A stretch of DNA of 64,000 nt from Streptomyces akebiae (GTDB taxonomy: Bacteria > Actinomycetota > Actinomycetes > Streptomycetales > Streptomycetaceae), in NCBI RefSeq assembly GCF_019599145.1, contig NZ_CP080647.1:5642001-5706000 (forward strand), read 5' to 3'. Every line of letters starts with the position of its first letter. Position 1 is the first letter of the stretch. Under the pieces are notes generated by a model that was given only the letters and a program-made list of their open reading frames with translations, searched no databases and had not been told where the DNA came from. A program made the position numbers and the translations under genes. Below, in pieces: positions 44,513-52,774 of the stretch.

Positions 44513-47151
44513 GGGGTGTGGTCGCCTTCCAGGTGGGGGTGCGGGCGGGGGGCCGGGGTCCGGGGCGGCTCTCCGGCCGGACCGGGGGTCGGATCCGCGT
44601 ACGGGTCGGACGTCCCGTACGGGGCGGGGTCGGGGATGGGCTGCGCGTACGCCTCCGGGGCCGAATCCGTGTACGGGGCCGGCCGCGCGTACCCGGAGGA
44701 GTCCGTGGCCGGGTCCCCGTAGGAGGAGAAGGGCGCCAGGTCAGGCGTGGGCGTGGTGTCCTCGCCCGGAGCGGGGCGGGTGTCCCGTACGGGCTCCCAG
44801 GCCGGCTCCCGTACCGGGTCGAGCTCCCCCTTCGCCTCACCCGCGGGGTCGGGTGCCCACGGAAGTTCGGCGGCGGCCTCCGCCTCCCACGCGGCCTGCT
44901 TCGCGGCCTCCGGCTGCCACGCGAGCCCTCGCGCGGGCTCGGGCTCCCATCCGGCCTCCGGCACGGGCCCGGGTGCCCAGGCCGGCTCCCCCACGGGTTC
45001 GGCCTCTGGTTCCGGTCCGGGTTCCCACGCGGTTCCCCCCACGGCCCCCCACTGGGGCTCCCGTACGGGCTCCAACTCGGGCTGAGGTACGGGTTTCAAC
45101 TCGGGCTGCGGTACGGCCTCGGCGGGCGGAGCGGCGTCCCGTACGGGTTCCAGGGCGGCCTCCGGTGCGGGAGGCCCGGCCGGGGGCACGTACCGGTCCA
45201 CGGCGGCGCCCGGGTGCGTGTGCTGGTCCATGGCGGCGGCCTGGTCGGGTGGCGTCGACGGGCCCCGCATCCCCGTGGAGTTCTCGTCCCCCGTGGCCGT
45301 CCCCTGGACGAACGCCTGGTCCAGCCCGCCCGTGCCCCGCACCGCGCGGCGGAAGCTGCTGAAGCGGACCGCGCCGGTGCCGGCGTCCTCGGCGGGCCGG
45401 GAGACGCGCTCCGGACGGGCCTCGGCGTCGGCGGCCTGCGCCCGGGTGCGTGCCTCCGCCTCCGCGAGGGACCGGCCGCGCCGACGCCGGGGGAGGGCGT
45501 CGGAAGGGGCGGGGGCGGTGGTGTCGTCGTCGGTCTCGGTGGCGGTCTCGGCGGCGGCCTCGTCGGGGGTGGCCGGAGGTTCGGACCCGGCGTCAAGGTG
45601 CGGACCGGGCGCGTAGGCGTACCCGCCGGCGTACCCGGAGTCGAACGCCGGGCCGCCGGAGCCGAATTCGGAGCTGAACGACGAGGTGTAGGGGGCGCCG
45701 TACGCGGGAGAGCCCGTCGGCGCGTCGGCCGTCGCGCCCGTCGGCGGAGCCGAAGGCGTTCGCCGGAAGCCGGACAGGGAGTCGATCAGGGCGTCGGCCA
45801 CGGGGTCGGCGACCGGCGGGGTGGGAGCCTCCGGCGGGAACTCGTGCCTGGGCGTCGGCTCGGAGTCCAGGTCGTGCGGGGCGCGCACGCCCGCGTACGG
45901 CGGCGGCTGGACGGGCGCGGACCCCGTGCGAGACGCCGTGTGAGACGTCGACGCGGGAGAGGTGGTCGTGGGGATCGTGCTCGCCAGGACGTCCTGCGGG
46001 ATGAGCATCAGGACGCCCGTGCCGCCGCGCGCGGACGGCCGGAAGGAGATCTTCAGCCCGTGCTTGCGGGCGAGGCGGCCGACGACGGCGAGGCCGAGAC
46101 GCGTGCCGGAGAGGCTCGTGAGGTCGGCCACCTCGCCCGACACGGCGCGTTCGGCCCGACGGAGCTGGATGTCGCTCATGACCAGCCCGGAGTCCTCGAC
46201 GGAGATGATCGCGCCGGCCGGGACCTCCTCGACGTACACATGGACCTCGGCGGTCGGCGGCGAGAAGTTGGCCGCGTTGTCGAGGAGTTCGGCGAGCGCG
46301 TGCATGACGCCCTCGGCGGCGTGGCCGGCGACGGCGGCCTCGCTGGAGGAGTGCAGCCGCACCCGGCGGTAGGCGCCGATCCGGCCCATCGCGCCCCGCA
46401 GGATCGACTCCATGGGGATGGGCCGTGCCCAGCGGCGGCCCGAGCGGGCGCCCGCGAGGACGGCGACGGAGTCGGCGAGCCGGCCCGCCTGGGCGGTGCG
46501 GTGGTCGAGGTGGAGCAGGTCGGCGAGGACGTCCTCGTCGGCGTGACGTTCCTCCATGGCCCGCAGGTCGGCGAGGGTGCCGGTGGCGAGGGCCTGCATG
46601 CGGCCGGCCACGTTGGCGGTCACGGCGAGGAGGGCGGCGCGGTCGCTCTCGGCCCGCTCGGCGCGCTCGGCCAGCAGGGACCGCTCCTGCGTGGTCTCCT
46701 GTGCCGTACGGTCCCGTTCGTCGGACAGCCGCTCGCGCTCGCGCTCGGCCTCCGTGGTCAGCCGCACCCGCTCCCGTGCGAACTCGGTCGCGATCCTGGC
46801 CCGTTCCTGGACGAACTCCTCGGTCAGCCGGCCGCGTTCCTGGGCGTGCTCCTCGGCCATCCTGGCCCGTTCCTGGAGCAGCAGACCCGTGTCCCGGGCG
46901 ACCGCGTCCAGCCGCCGGCGCAGCAGCCGCACCGACACGCGCGCGTGCACGGCGACCGCGACGACCAGCGTCAGCAGCAGCGCGGCCGCGCCCGCACCGG
47001 CCGCGAGGGGTGTCCGTACGTCCGCCGGCGCCGGCGCGACGACCGCGCCGACGGCGGCCGCGGAGAGCACGGCGGTCACCAGCGGTAACGGAAGGACTGA
47101 GCGCAGGGCGGGGCGTTCGCCCGGCGGGCGTGGGGGGCTGGGCGCGGTCAT
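44509..47151 (-). CDS. cvnA: Sensor-kinase-like protein, conservon component CvnA
   Basis: An 880-residue membrane protein, the first conservon component. Two transmembrane helices (about 20-40 and 48-70) are followed by a coiled coil made of five 11-residue repeats (93-147; QERARMAEEHA and variants). A dimer/His-region (LLHLDHRTAQ near 212-221) precedes a GHKL ATPase domain: N box HALAELLDNAANFSPP near 284-299, G1 VEDSGLVMS, G2 GTRLGLAVVGRLA. The last 450 residues are low complexity, rich in Pro, Glu and Trp (EPVREPAW-type units), probably disordered. CvnA proteins sense an unknown signal and act on the CvnBCD complex. The start is ATG 47151. Confidence 0.93.
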   Translation of the reverse strand: MTAPSPPRPPGERPALRSVLPLPLVTAVLSAAAVGAVVAPAPADVRTPLAAGAGAAALLLTLVVAVAVHARVSVRLLRRRLDAVARDTGLLLQERARMAEEHAQERGRLTEEFVQERARIATEFARERVRLTTEAERERERLSDERDRTAQETTQERSLLAERAERAESDRAALLAVTANVAGRMQALATGTLADLRAMEERHADEDVLADLLHLDHRTAQAGRLADSVAVLAGARSGRRWARPIPMESILRGAMGRIGAYRRVRLHSSSEAAVAGHAAEGVMHALAELLDNAANFSPPTAEVHVYVEEVPAGAIISVEDSGLVMSDIQLRRAERAVSGEVADLTSLSGTRLGLAVVGRLARKHGLKISFRPSARGGTGVLMLIPQDVLASTIPTTTSPASTSHTASRTGSAPVQPPPYAGVRAPHDLDSEPTPRHEFPPEAPTPPVADPVADALIDSLSGFRRTPSAPPTGATADAPTGSPAYGAPYTSSFSSEFGSGGPAFDSGYAGGYAYAPGPHLDAGSEPPATPDEAAAETATETDDDTTAPAPSDALPRRRRGRSLAEAEARTRAQAADAEARPERVSRPAEDAGTGAVRFSSFRRAVRGTGGLDQAFVQGTATGDENSTGMRGPSTPPDQAAAMDQHTHPGAAVDRYVPPAGPPAPEAALEPVRDAAPPAEAVPQPELKPVPQPELEPVREPQWGAVGGTAWEPGPEPEAEPVGEPAWAPGPVPEAGWEPEPARGLAWQPEAAKQAAWEAEAAAELPWAPDPAGEAKGELDPVREPAWEPVRDTRPAPGEDTTPTPDLAPFSSYGDPATDSSGYARPAPYTDSAPEAYAQPIPDPAPYGTSDPYADPTPGPAGEPPRTPAPRPHPHLEGDHTP

Positions 47152-47421
47152 CGGCGGGTGTCCTCGGTCGGTTCTGAACCCGGTAACGCAGTCGGTTCCT
47201 GGAGTCGGTAACTCGGTCGGTCCCTGAACGAGAAGCGACGTCTGGTGCTCAATTGGGCGTCACTATATGGGAGTTCGTGACGGCGGTTGGCCGGTTTCCG
47301 GTTAGCTCCACGTAATCCGGCCAACGTGCCCGGTGAGCGGCGCGCCGCCTGTCCACGGACCGGACGATCACCTCGGGGTCGTGCGTCGTCACTGTCAGTG
47401 GTCGGGTGCATCCTGGAACGC

Positions 47422-50400
47422 ATGACGGAGACCGGGGGCACGACGGGCCGCCGCGGTGCCGTGCGCGCGCGGCAGGCGGCAGGTGACGCGGACGCGGACG
47501 CGGCGGAGTCGCGGGCCGCGCTGTCGGCCGCGCTGCGGGCGGCGGGCGTGCGCGGCGAGACCGCGTTCGACGCGACCGCACGCGCGCTGACGATGATGGA
47601 CGCGTCCAACTACCGGCGTGTGCCGCTGGGCGTGGTCGCGCCCCGGGACGCGGACGACGTGGCGGCCGTCCTGTCCGTCTGCCGCGACCACGGCGTCCCG
47701 GTCGTCGCGCGCGGCGGGGGCACGTCGATCGCCGGACAGGCCACGGGCACGGGCGTCGTCCTGGACTTCACCCGTCACCTGAACCGGCTGGTCTCCCTGG
47801 ACCCCGAGGCGCGCACGGCGGTCGTCCAGCCCGGCCTGGTCCTGGACCGCCTCCAGGAGGCCGCCGCCCCGCACGGCCTCCGCTTCGGCCCCGACCCCTC
47901 CACCCACAGCCGCTGCACCCTCGGCGGCATGATCGGCAACAACTCCTGCGGCTCGCACTCGGTCGCCTGGGGCACCACGGCGGACAGCGTGCGCGAGCTG
48001 TCGGTGATCGGCGGGAGCGGAGACGCACGGAGACTGGCCCAGGGGTGGTCCGGCGCCCCGGAAGGCCTGCGCCCGCTGGTGGAGCGGGAGTTGGCCCGTC
48101 TGCGCACCGGCTTCCCCGACCTCCCCCGCCGGATCTCCGGGTACGCCCTGGACGCCCTCCTCCCGGAGAACGGCGCGGACGTGGCCCGCTCCTTCTGCGG
48201 CTCCGAGGGCACGCTCGGAGTGCTCACGGAAGCGGTCGTACGGCTCGTCGAGGCGCCCCGCGCGCGTGCCCTCGCCGTCCTGGCGTACGCCGACGAGAGC
48301 GCGGCGGCCGAGGCGGCCCCCGGTCTGCTGCCCCTCGGCCCGCTGACGGTGGAGGGCATGGCCGCGGACCTCGTCCCGCCGGGGGCGACCGGCCTCCCGC
48401 CGGGCGGGGCCTGGCTGTTCGTGGAGGCGGGGGGTGACACACCCGCCGAGGCGCGGGCCCGCGCCGACGCCCTGGTCCGCGCGGCCGAGGCCGGCGACGC
48501 GCTCGTGGTCACGGACCCCGCCGCGCAGCGCGCGCTCTGGCGCATCCGGGAGGACGCGAGCGGAACGGCCACCCGGATGCCCGACGGCACCGAGGCCTGG
48601 CCGGGCTGGGAGGACTGCGCGGTACCACCCGCCCGGCTCGGCGCGTACCTGCGCGACTTCCGGGGCCTGCTGCGCGCCCACGACCTGCGCGGCACGCCCT
48701 ACGGCCACTTCGGCGACGGCTGCATCCACGTCCGCGTCGACTTCGACCTCCTGACCCCGAGAGGCGTCGGCCGCTTCCGCCGCTTCTCCGAGGACCTGGC
48801 CGAACTGGTCACCTCGCACGGCGGCTCCCTCTCCGGCGAACACGGCGACGGCCAGGCCCGCGCGGAACTCCTGCCGACGATGTACGGCACCGAGATGGTC
48901 CGGCTCTTCGAGCAGGTGAAGGGCGTCTGGGACCCCGACGATCTCCTGAACCCCGGCATGCTCGTCCGCCCCGCACCCCTGGACACCAACCTCCGCTTCG
49001 CGGTCCTCCCGCGCACTCCCGTGCCGGTGGAGTTCGCGTACCCGGACGACGGCGGTGACTTCTCCGCGGCGGTACGACGCTGCGTGGGCGTCGCGAAGTG
49101 CCGTACGACCGAGGTGAGTCCGGCCTCCGGAGCCGTCATGTGCCCCTCCTTCCGCGCCACCGGGGAGGAGGAGCACTCCACCCGGGGCCGGGCCCGCCTG
49201 CTGCACGAGATGCTGGCCGGCGAGGTCGTCACCGACGGCTGGCGCTCACCCGAGGTGCGGGACGCCCTCGACCTCTGCCTCTCCTGCAAGGGCTGCCGCT
49301 CCGACTGCCCGGTCGGCGTCGACATGGCCACCTACAAGGCGGAGTTCCTCCACCACCACTACGCGGGGCGCCGCCGCCCGGCCGCCCACTACGCGATGGG
49401 GTGGCTGCCGCTGTGGCTCCGCCTGGTGGCCCTTACGCGCACGGCAGGACTGGTCAACTTCCTGGCCGGGGTGCGCCCCTTGGCCGCGCTCGCCAGACGG
49501 CTGGGTGGAATCGCGGAGGAGCGGGAGTTGCCCCGGCCGGCGAGGGTGCCGTTCGTGCGCTGGTACCAGCGGATGCTCAGGGAGCGGGCGAGGCCGGACG
49601 GTGCCAGGGGCCGTCCCCTCCGTCGGGATGAACCGGCGGAAGCGCCGACCGAGACGGGCGCCGACGTGACCTTCGAGCCCGCCGCCCACTTGGCGGACGA
49701 GGAGACGACGGCGACGGTGCTGCTGTGGACGGACACCTTCACGGAGTACCTCTCGCCGTCCGTGGGGCAGGCGGCGTTGAAGGTGCTGGAGGCGGCCGGC
49801 CTGCGGGTGATCGTGCCGCCCACGCTGCGGACGAGGCGCAAGCCACCCTGGGCGCGGAAGGCGAAGGCGGGCGAGGAGGCCGCCCTCACCCGACTGCGGC
49901 TCACGCGCACCCTGTTCACGCTGCGGCAGGGCCGGGTCTGCTGCGGACTGACGTACATCTCGACGGGCCAGCTCGACCGGGCCCGCGAGGTACTGCGCCG
50001 CACCCTCGACCTGCTCGACGTGTTCCTGGACCCCGTTCCGGGGCGGCTCCCGGACGAGGATTCCGGCCCCGCCCCGCGCCCCCTCCCCGTCGTCGTCCTC
50101 GAACCGAGCTGCGCGGCGACGCTCCGCACCGACCTCCCCGAACTCCTCCCCGACGACCCGAGGGCCCACCGACTCGCCGCCTCGGTCATCACCTTCGCCG
50201 AAGCGCTCGAACGCCACGCGCCGCACTGGACCCCGCCCGCCGTCGACCGCCCGGTCGTCGGCCAGACCCACTGCCACCAGCACGCGGTCCTGGGCGACGC
50301 CCCCGACCGCCGCCTCCGCGCCGCCGCCGGCCTCACCGGCGACCTCAGCGGCGGCTGCTGCGGCCTCGCAGGCAACTTCGGCTTCGAGAAGGGCCACTAC

Positions 50401-50616
50401 GACGTCTCCGTGGCCTGCGCCGAGGAGCAACTCCTCCCGGCGGTCCGGGACGCGGCCGACGACGCGCTCGTCCTGGCGGACGGCTTCTCCTGCCGGACCC
50501 AGCTGGAGCAGCTGGCGGGAAGGCGGGGGCTGCACCTGGCGGAGGTGCTGGCGGAGGGGCTGGGGGAGGAGGGGCCGACAGCGGCAGAGAGCCCAACAGC
50601 GACAGAGGGGCGGTGA
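47422..50616 (+). CDS. FAD-linked oxidase / Fe-S / CCG-domain oxidoreductase (D-2-hydroxyacid dehydrogenase type)
   Basis: A 1064-residue cytoplasmic flavoprotein. Residues about 65-240 are a PCMH-type FAD domain (VVARGGGTSIAGQATGTGVV; MIGNNSCGSHSV). Residues 245-530 are the FAD-oxidase C-terminal domain (GTPYGHFGDGCIHVRVD; SGEHGDGQARAEL). A 4Fe-4S ferredoxin-like part has CVGVAKCR and CLSCKGCRSDCP near residue 619. The C-terminal region has two CCG cysteine motifs (RVCCGLTY near 840; GGCCGLAGNFG near 977). This GlcD plus GlpC fusion occurs in enzymes that oxidise D-lactate, glycolate or other 2-hydroxyacids and pass electrons to quinone. ATG 47422 is chosen. The exact substrate is open. Confidence 0.92.
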   Translation: MTETGGTTGRRGAVRARQAAGDADADAAESRAALSAALRAAGVRGETAFDATARALTMMDASNYRRVPLGVVAPRDADDVAAVLSVCRDHGVPVVARGGGTSIAGQATGTGVVLDFTRHLNRLVSLDPEARTAVVQPGLVLDRLQEAAAPHGLRFGPDPSTHSRCTLGGMIGNNSCGSHSVAWGTTADSVRELSVIGGSGDARRLAQGWSGAPEGLRPLVERELARLRTGFPDLPRRISGYALDALLPENGADVARSFCGSEGTLGVLTEAVVRLVEAPRARALAVLAYADESAAAEAAPGLLPLGPLTVEGMAADLVPPGATGLPPGGAWLFVEAGGDTPAEARARADALVRAAEAGDALVVTDPAAQRALWRIREDASGTATRMPDGTEAWPGWEDCAVPPARLGAYLRDFRGLLRAHDLRGTPYGHFGDGCIHVRVDFDLLTPRGVGRFRRFSEDLAELVTSHGGSLSGEHGDGQARAELLPTMYGTEMVRLFEQVKGVWDPDDLLNPGMLVRPAPLDTNLRFAVLPRTPVPVEFAYPDDGGDFSAAVRRCVGVAKCRTTEVSPASGAVMCPSFRATGEEEHSTRGRARLLHEMLAGEVVTDGWRSPEVRDALDLCLSCKGCRSDCPVGVDMATYKAEFLHHHYAGRRRPAAHYAMGWLPLWLRLVALTRTAGLVNFLAGVRPLAALARRLGGIAEERELPRPARVPFVRWYQRMLRERARPDGARGRPLRRDEPAEAPTETGADVTFEPAAHLADEETTATVLLWTDTFTEYLSPSVGQAALKVLEAAGLRVIVPPTLRTRRKPPWARKAKAGEEAALTRLRLTRTLFTLRQGRVCCGLTYISTGQLDRAREVLRRTLDLLDVFLDPVPGRLPDEDSGPAPRPLPVVVLEPSCAATLRTDLPELLPDDPRAHRLAASVITFAEALERHAPHWTPPAVDRPVVGQTHCHQHAVLGDAPDRRLRAAAGLTGDLSGGCCGLAGNFGFEKGHYDVSVACAEEQLLPAVRDAADDALVLADGFSCRTQLEQLAGRRGLHLAEVLAEGLGEEGPTAAESPTATEGR

Positions 50617-50641
50617 GGTGAGCGCGGACGGGCGAGAGACC

Positions 50642-51010
50642 TCAGGCGCCTTGACCCTCCCCCAGGCCCACCGCGCGGCCGTCCTCGTCCCACCGGATCT
50701 CCAGGACCCGCACGACGGCGTCACGGTCGATGGGGCCGAACACATGGGGGAACAGGACGTCCGTCCCGACTCCCGGAGGCGGAGCGGGAGCCGCCGCCTC
50801 GAACTCCACCCTGGCGTCCAGCCGCGCCTCGTCGATGACCAGCACGTGCAACGGCTTGGGCGCGTCCCGGTAGAAGGCGTTGACGACGGCCAGAGTCGTG
50901 GCCTCATCCGGAGAACAGTGGACGAAACCGTCCTCCGGGAGCGACGCGGGGGCGTACGGCTGGTCGGTTCGGGCGTTCCAGTCACCAAGGGATACGACGT
51001 GGTAGATCAC
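50642..51010 (-). CDS. DUF952 family protein
   Basis: A 122-residue cytoplasmic protein of the DUF952 family, related in fold to ADP-ribosyltransferase-like or glutathione-type small domains, with no established activity. The typical start is VIYHVVSLGDWNAR (GTG 51010), followed by EDGFVHCSPDEATTLAVV with the conserved FVHCS motif, LHVLVIDEARLDARVEFE and DVLFPHVFGPIDRDAVV. The upstream extension in the same frame is not family-like. It is convergent with the large oxidoreductase (25-bp gap). Confidence 0.88.
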   Translation of the reverse strand: MIYHVVSLGDWNARTDQPYAPASLPEDGFVHCSPDEATTLAVVNAFYRDAPKPLHVLVIDEARLDARVEFEAAAPAPPPGVGTDVLFPHVFGPIDRDAVVRVLEIRWDEDGRAVGLGEGQGA

Positions 51011-51250
51011 AGGCCGGTTATACAACAGCGCCGCCCGATGGCCGCGACGGCCGCCGACCGGGCCGCCGACCGGTCCATCGACCTTGATCGCTTCAGGCCC
51101 GCCGCCCACGGCCCCGAGCCCCACCCCTCCTCCAGCCGCCGGGCATCACCACGCGGCACCCGGCACTGCGCTCGATGCCGTGACCGAGGAGGTCGATGCC
51201 GCCGTTCGAGGGCGGCGGGAACAGGCCCGCCGTCCTCACCCCTCCTGCCT

Positions 51251-51571
51251 TCAGTTCAGCCGCCGCAGCCGTTGCCCACGACTCTCGGCGACCCGGAGTG
51301 CGTCGCCGAGTGCCTCGGTCAACCGCTCGGCCAGGAAGCGGAGTTCGCCGCGAGGGGTGTCCGGGAGCAGGTTCTGGGCGTGGGCGAGGAGTTCCGTGCC
51401 CATGCTGAGCTGGATGGATTCGGTGCTGTCGGCGAGGCGGGAGATCGGTCCGCCTTGGTCGTCGGTGATGACGTAACAGGGCTTGCCTTCGAGGCCGGCC
51501 CAGGGGAGCAGCCGTACCTCGCCACCGGGACGTTCGGGTGCTTCGGTGTCGGTTTCCGCTTCCGGCTCCAT
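51251..51571 (-). CDS. Uncharacterised small acidic protein
   Basis: A 106-residue cytoplasmic protein (MEPEAETDTEAPERPGG start). The middle has a beta-rich block (VRLLPWAGLEGKPCYVITDD; GGPISRLADSTESIQ), and the rest is helical (LSMGTELLAHAQNLL; LRFLAERLTEALGDALRVAE). I recognise it only as a type of small protein often found beside regulators in Streptomyces. ATG 51571 shares one base with the stop of the upstream gene (TGATG), so the two are translationally coupled. The unit is divergent from the UTRA/GntR genes. Confidence 0.68.
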   Translation of the reverse strand: MEPEAETDTEAPERPGGEVRLLPWAGLEGKPCYVITDDQGGPISRLADSTESIQLSMGTELLAHAQNLLPDTPRGELRFLAERLTEALGDALRVAESRGQRLRRLN

Positions 51572-51879
51572 CACGCGACCTCCGTGCCATGGATCCAGTA
51601 CGGGCCGGGCATGTCGAACCCCATCGCCGCCATGGCGAGTTCGCGGCGCCGCTGCCTTTGCTCATGGGCCGTGACGTACGGGCGTACGGCAACGGTGGCG
51701 GCGCCGTCGAGGGGCGTGGCCAGGCCATAGGGGCTGCGATGGGCGGGGAGTGAGGTGTCGAGGGCTGGGGGAGGGGCGATCGGTTCCGGACGCGGGTGGA
51801 ATCCGGAGGCGCGATGCCTGCCGCACGGCTTGGGCAGGAGACCCACCCAGGTGAGAACGCGACCGATAAGGTCGGTCAT
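51571..51879 (-). CDS. Uncharacterised protein coupled to the following gene
   Basis: A 102-residue protein from ATG 51879 (MTDLIGRVLTWVGLLPKP) with GGGAG 8-12 bases upstream. A short amphipathic N-terminal helix is followed by a Pro-rich middle (FHPRPEPIAPPPALDTSLP) and a C-terminal charged part (RPYVTAHEQRQRRRELAMAA; MGFDMPGPYWIHGTEV). No family is recognised. It is the first gene of a two-gene unit divergent from the UTRA-only gene, with the operator at 52115 in the 340-bp gap between them. This suggests that the pair is a target of the GntR-type proteins. Confidence 0.66.
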   Translation of the reverse strand: MTDLIGRVLTWVGLLPKPCGRHRASGFHPRPEPIAPPPALDTSLPAHRSPYGLATPLDGAATVAVRPYVTAHEQRQRRRELAMAAMGFDMPGPYWIHGTEVA

Positions 51880-52219
51880 GTCATTGGCTCCCATCACGGT
51901 TCGCTGGTGACCGCGCCCCCGGACGGCTCCACCCGTCGCGGGGGCTTCTTGCGTACAAAGTCGTCTGATGTCGCGGTTGCCGGAAAACAACTGGTGGTGC
52001 TCGCAGACGCACTCCGGGCGATGTGGCGCCTGGAGGTCACGCTGGGTGTCCTTCGTGAAGGGGCATGGTGGGGCACCGCCTTTGTCCTGAGGCTTCCAGC
52101 AAGGCGTAGCTTATCGCTATTCGCGAATAGTGGAGATGCTCTCGGCAGGAGAGTGGCACCAAGTCGCTTACCGTGTAAAGCGGCAAGGTTCAGGGACGTC
52201 AGTCGTACGGGAGGACGCG
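51880..52219. other. 340-bp divergent regulatory region
   Basis: This gap separates the small-gene pair from the UTRA/GntR genes. Its right half holds a candidate promoter and a palindromic operator. The left half (51900-52070) shows no convincing gene; the open frames crossing it lack a ribosome binding site and Streptomyces codon use. AT content is higher than average near 51960-52000 and 52080-52135. Confidence 0.55.
52082..52132 (+). promoter_or_regulatory. Candidate promoter with GntR-type palindrome
   Basis: A possible -35 TTGTCC (52082) and -10 TAGCTT (52107) are followed at once by CTATTCGCGAATAG (52117-52130), a perfect 14-bp palindrome whose flanks (52115/52132) extend it with one mismatch. 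HutC-type GntR proteins bind palindromes of this form in their own promoters. The site is about 90 bp before the UTRA-only gene and would block initiation. Confidence 0.6.
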
Positions 52220-52774
52220 ATGAGCGAGAACAGCTGGGTCAGCACCTCGATGCCGTATCTGACGTCGAGGGAGAAGGGGCAGGGCGACGCCTGGGGCGCG
52301 GACGCGGCGGCCCAGGGACGTCGGGGGACCCAGCGGATTCTGTACGCCGGTGAGGTGCAGGCACCTGCCGAGGTCGCGCGGCTGCTCGGGTTGGCCGAGG
52401 GTGAGACTGTCGTCGTACGCCGCCGCCTGATCCTTCTCGACGACCAGCCGAACGAAGTGACCGACACCTACTTCCCGGTCCGCATCGCCCGCGGCACCGG
52501 CCTCGCCGGAACCGCCAAGATCCCCGGCGGAGCCGTGACCCTCCTCGCGCGACTGGGTCACGTCGGCGCCCTCGTCCGCGAGGACGTGACAGCAGACAAC
52601 CCGGACGACGAGGAGCGGGAGACCCTCCGGACCGCCCCGGGAGAACCGGTGCTCCGGCTGACCAGGGTCACCCTCGACCGCGACGACCGCCCGATCCAGG
52701 TCGACCGCATGGTGATGCCGGCGAGGCGCCAGCGACTGCGCTACGAGATCGCGATCGACAACGGAGTCGGATGA
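52220..52774 (+). CDS. UTRA-domain protein lacking a DNA-binding domain
   Basis: A 184-residue protein that matches the ligand-binding UTRA domain of HutC/GntR regulators: VARLLGLAEGETVVVRRRLILLDDQP at about 52-77, DTYFPVRIARGTGLA, and the C-terminal EPVLRLTRVTLDRDDRPIQVDRMVMPARRQRLRYEI. The winged helix-turn-helix that normally precedes it is absent: the first 40 residues (SENSWVSTSMPYLTSREKGQ) form no HTH. ATG 52220 has GGGAGG at 52209. Its stop overlaps the next gene, which encodes a full GntR protein with its own UTRA domain (ATGA). It may form heterodimers with that regulator or act as a ligand sink. Confidence 0.85.
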   Translation: MSENSWVSTSMPYLTSREKGQGDAWGADAAAQGRRGTQRILYAGEVQAPAEVARLLGLAEGETVVVRRRLILLDDQPNEVTDTYFPVRIARGTGLAGTAKIPGGAVTLLARLGHVGALVREDVTADNPDDEERETLRTAPGEPVLRLTRVTLDRDDRPIQVDRMVMPARRQRLRYEIAIDNGVG

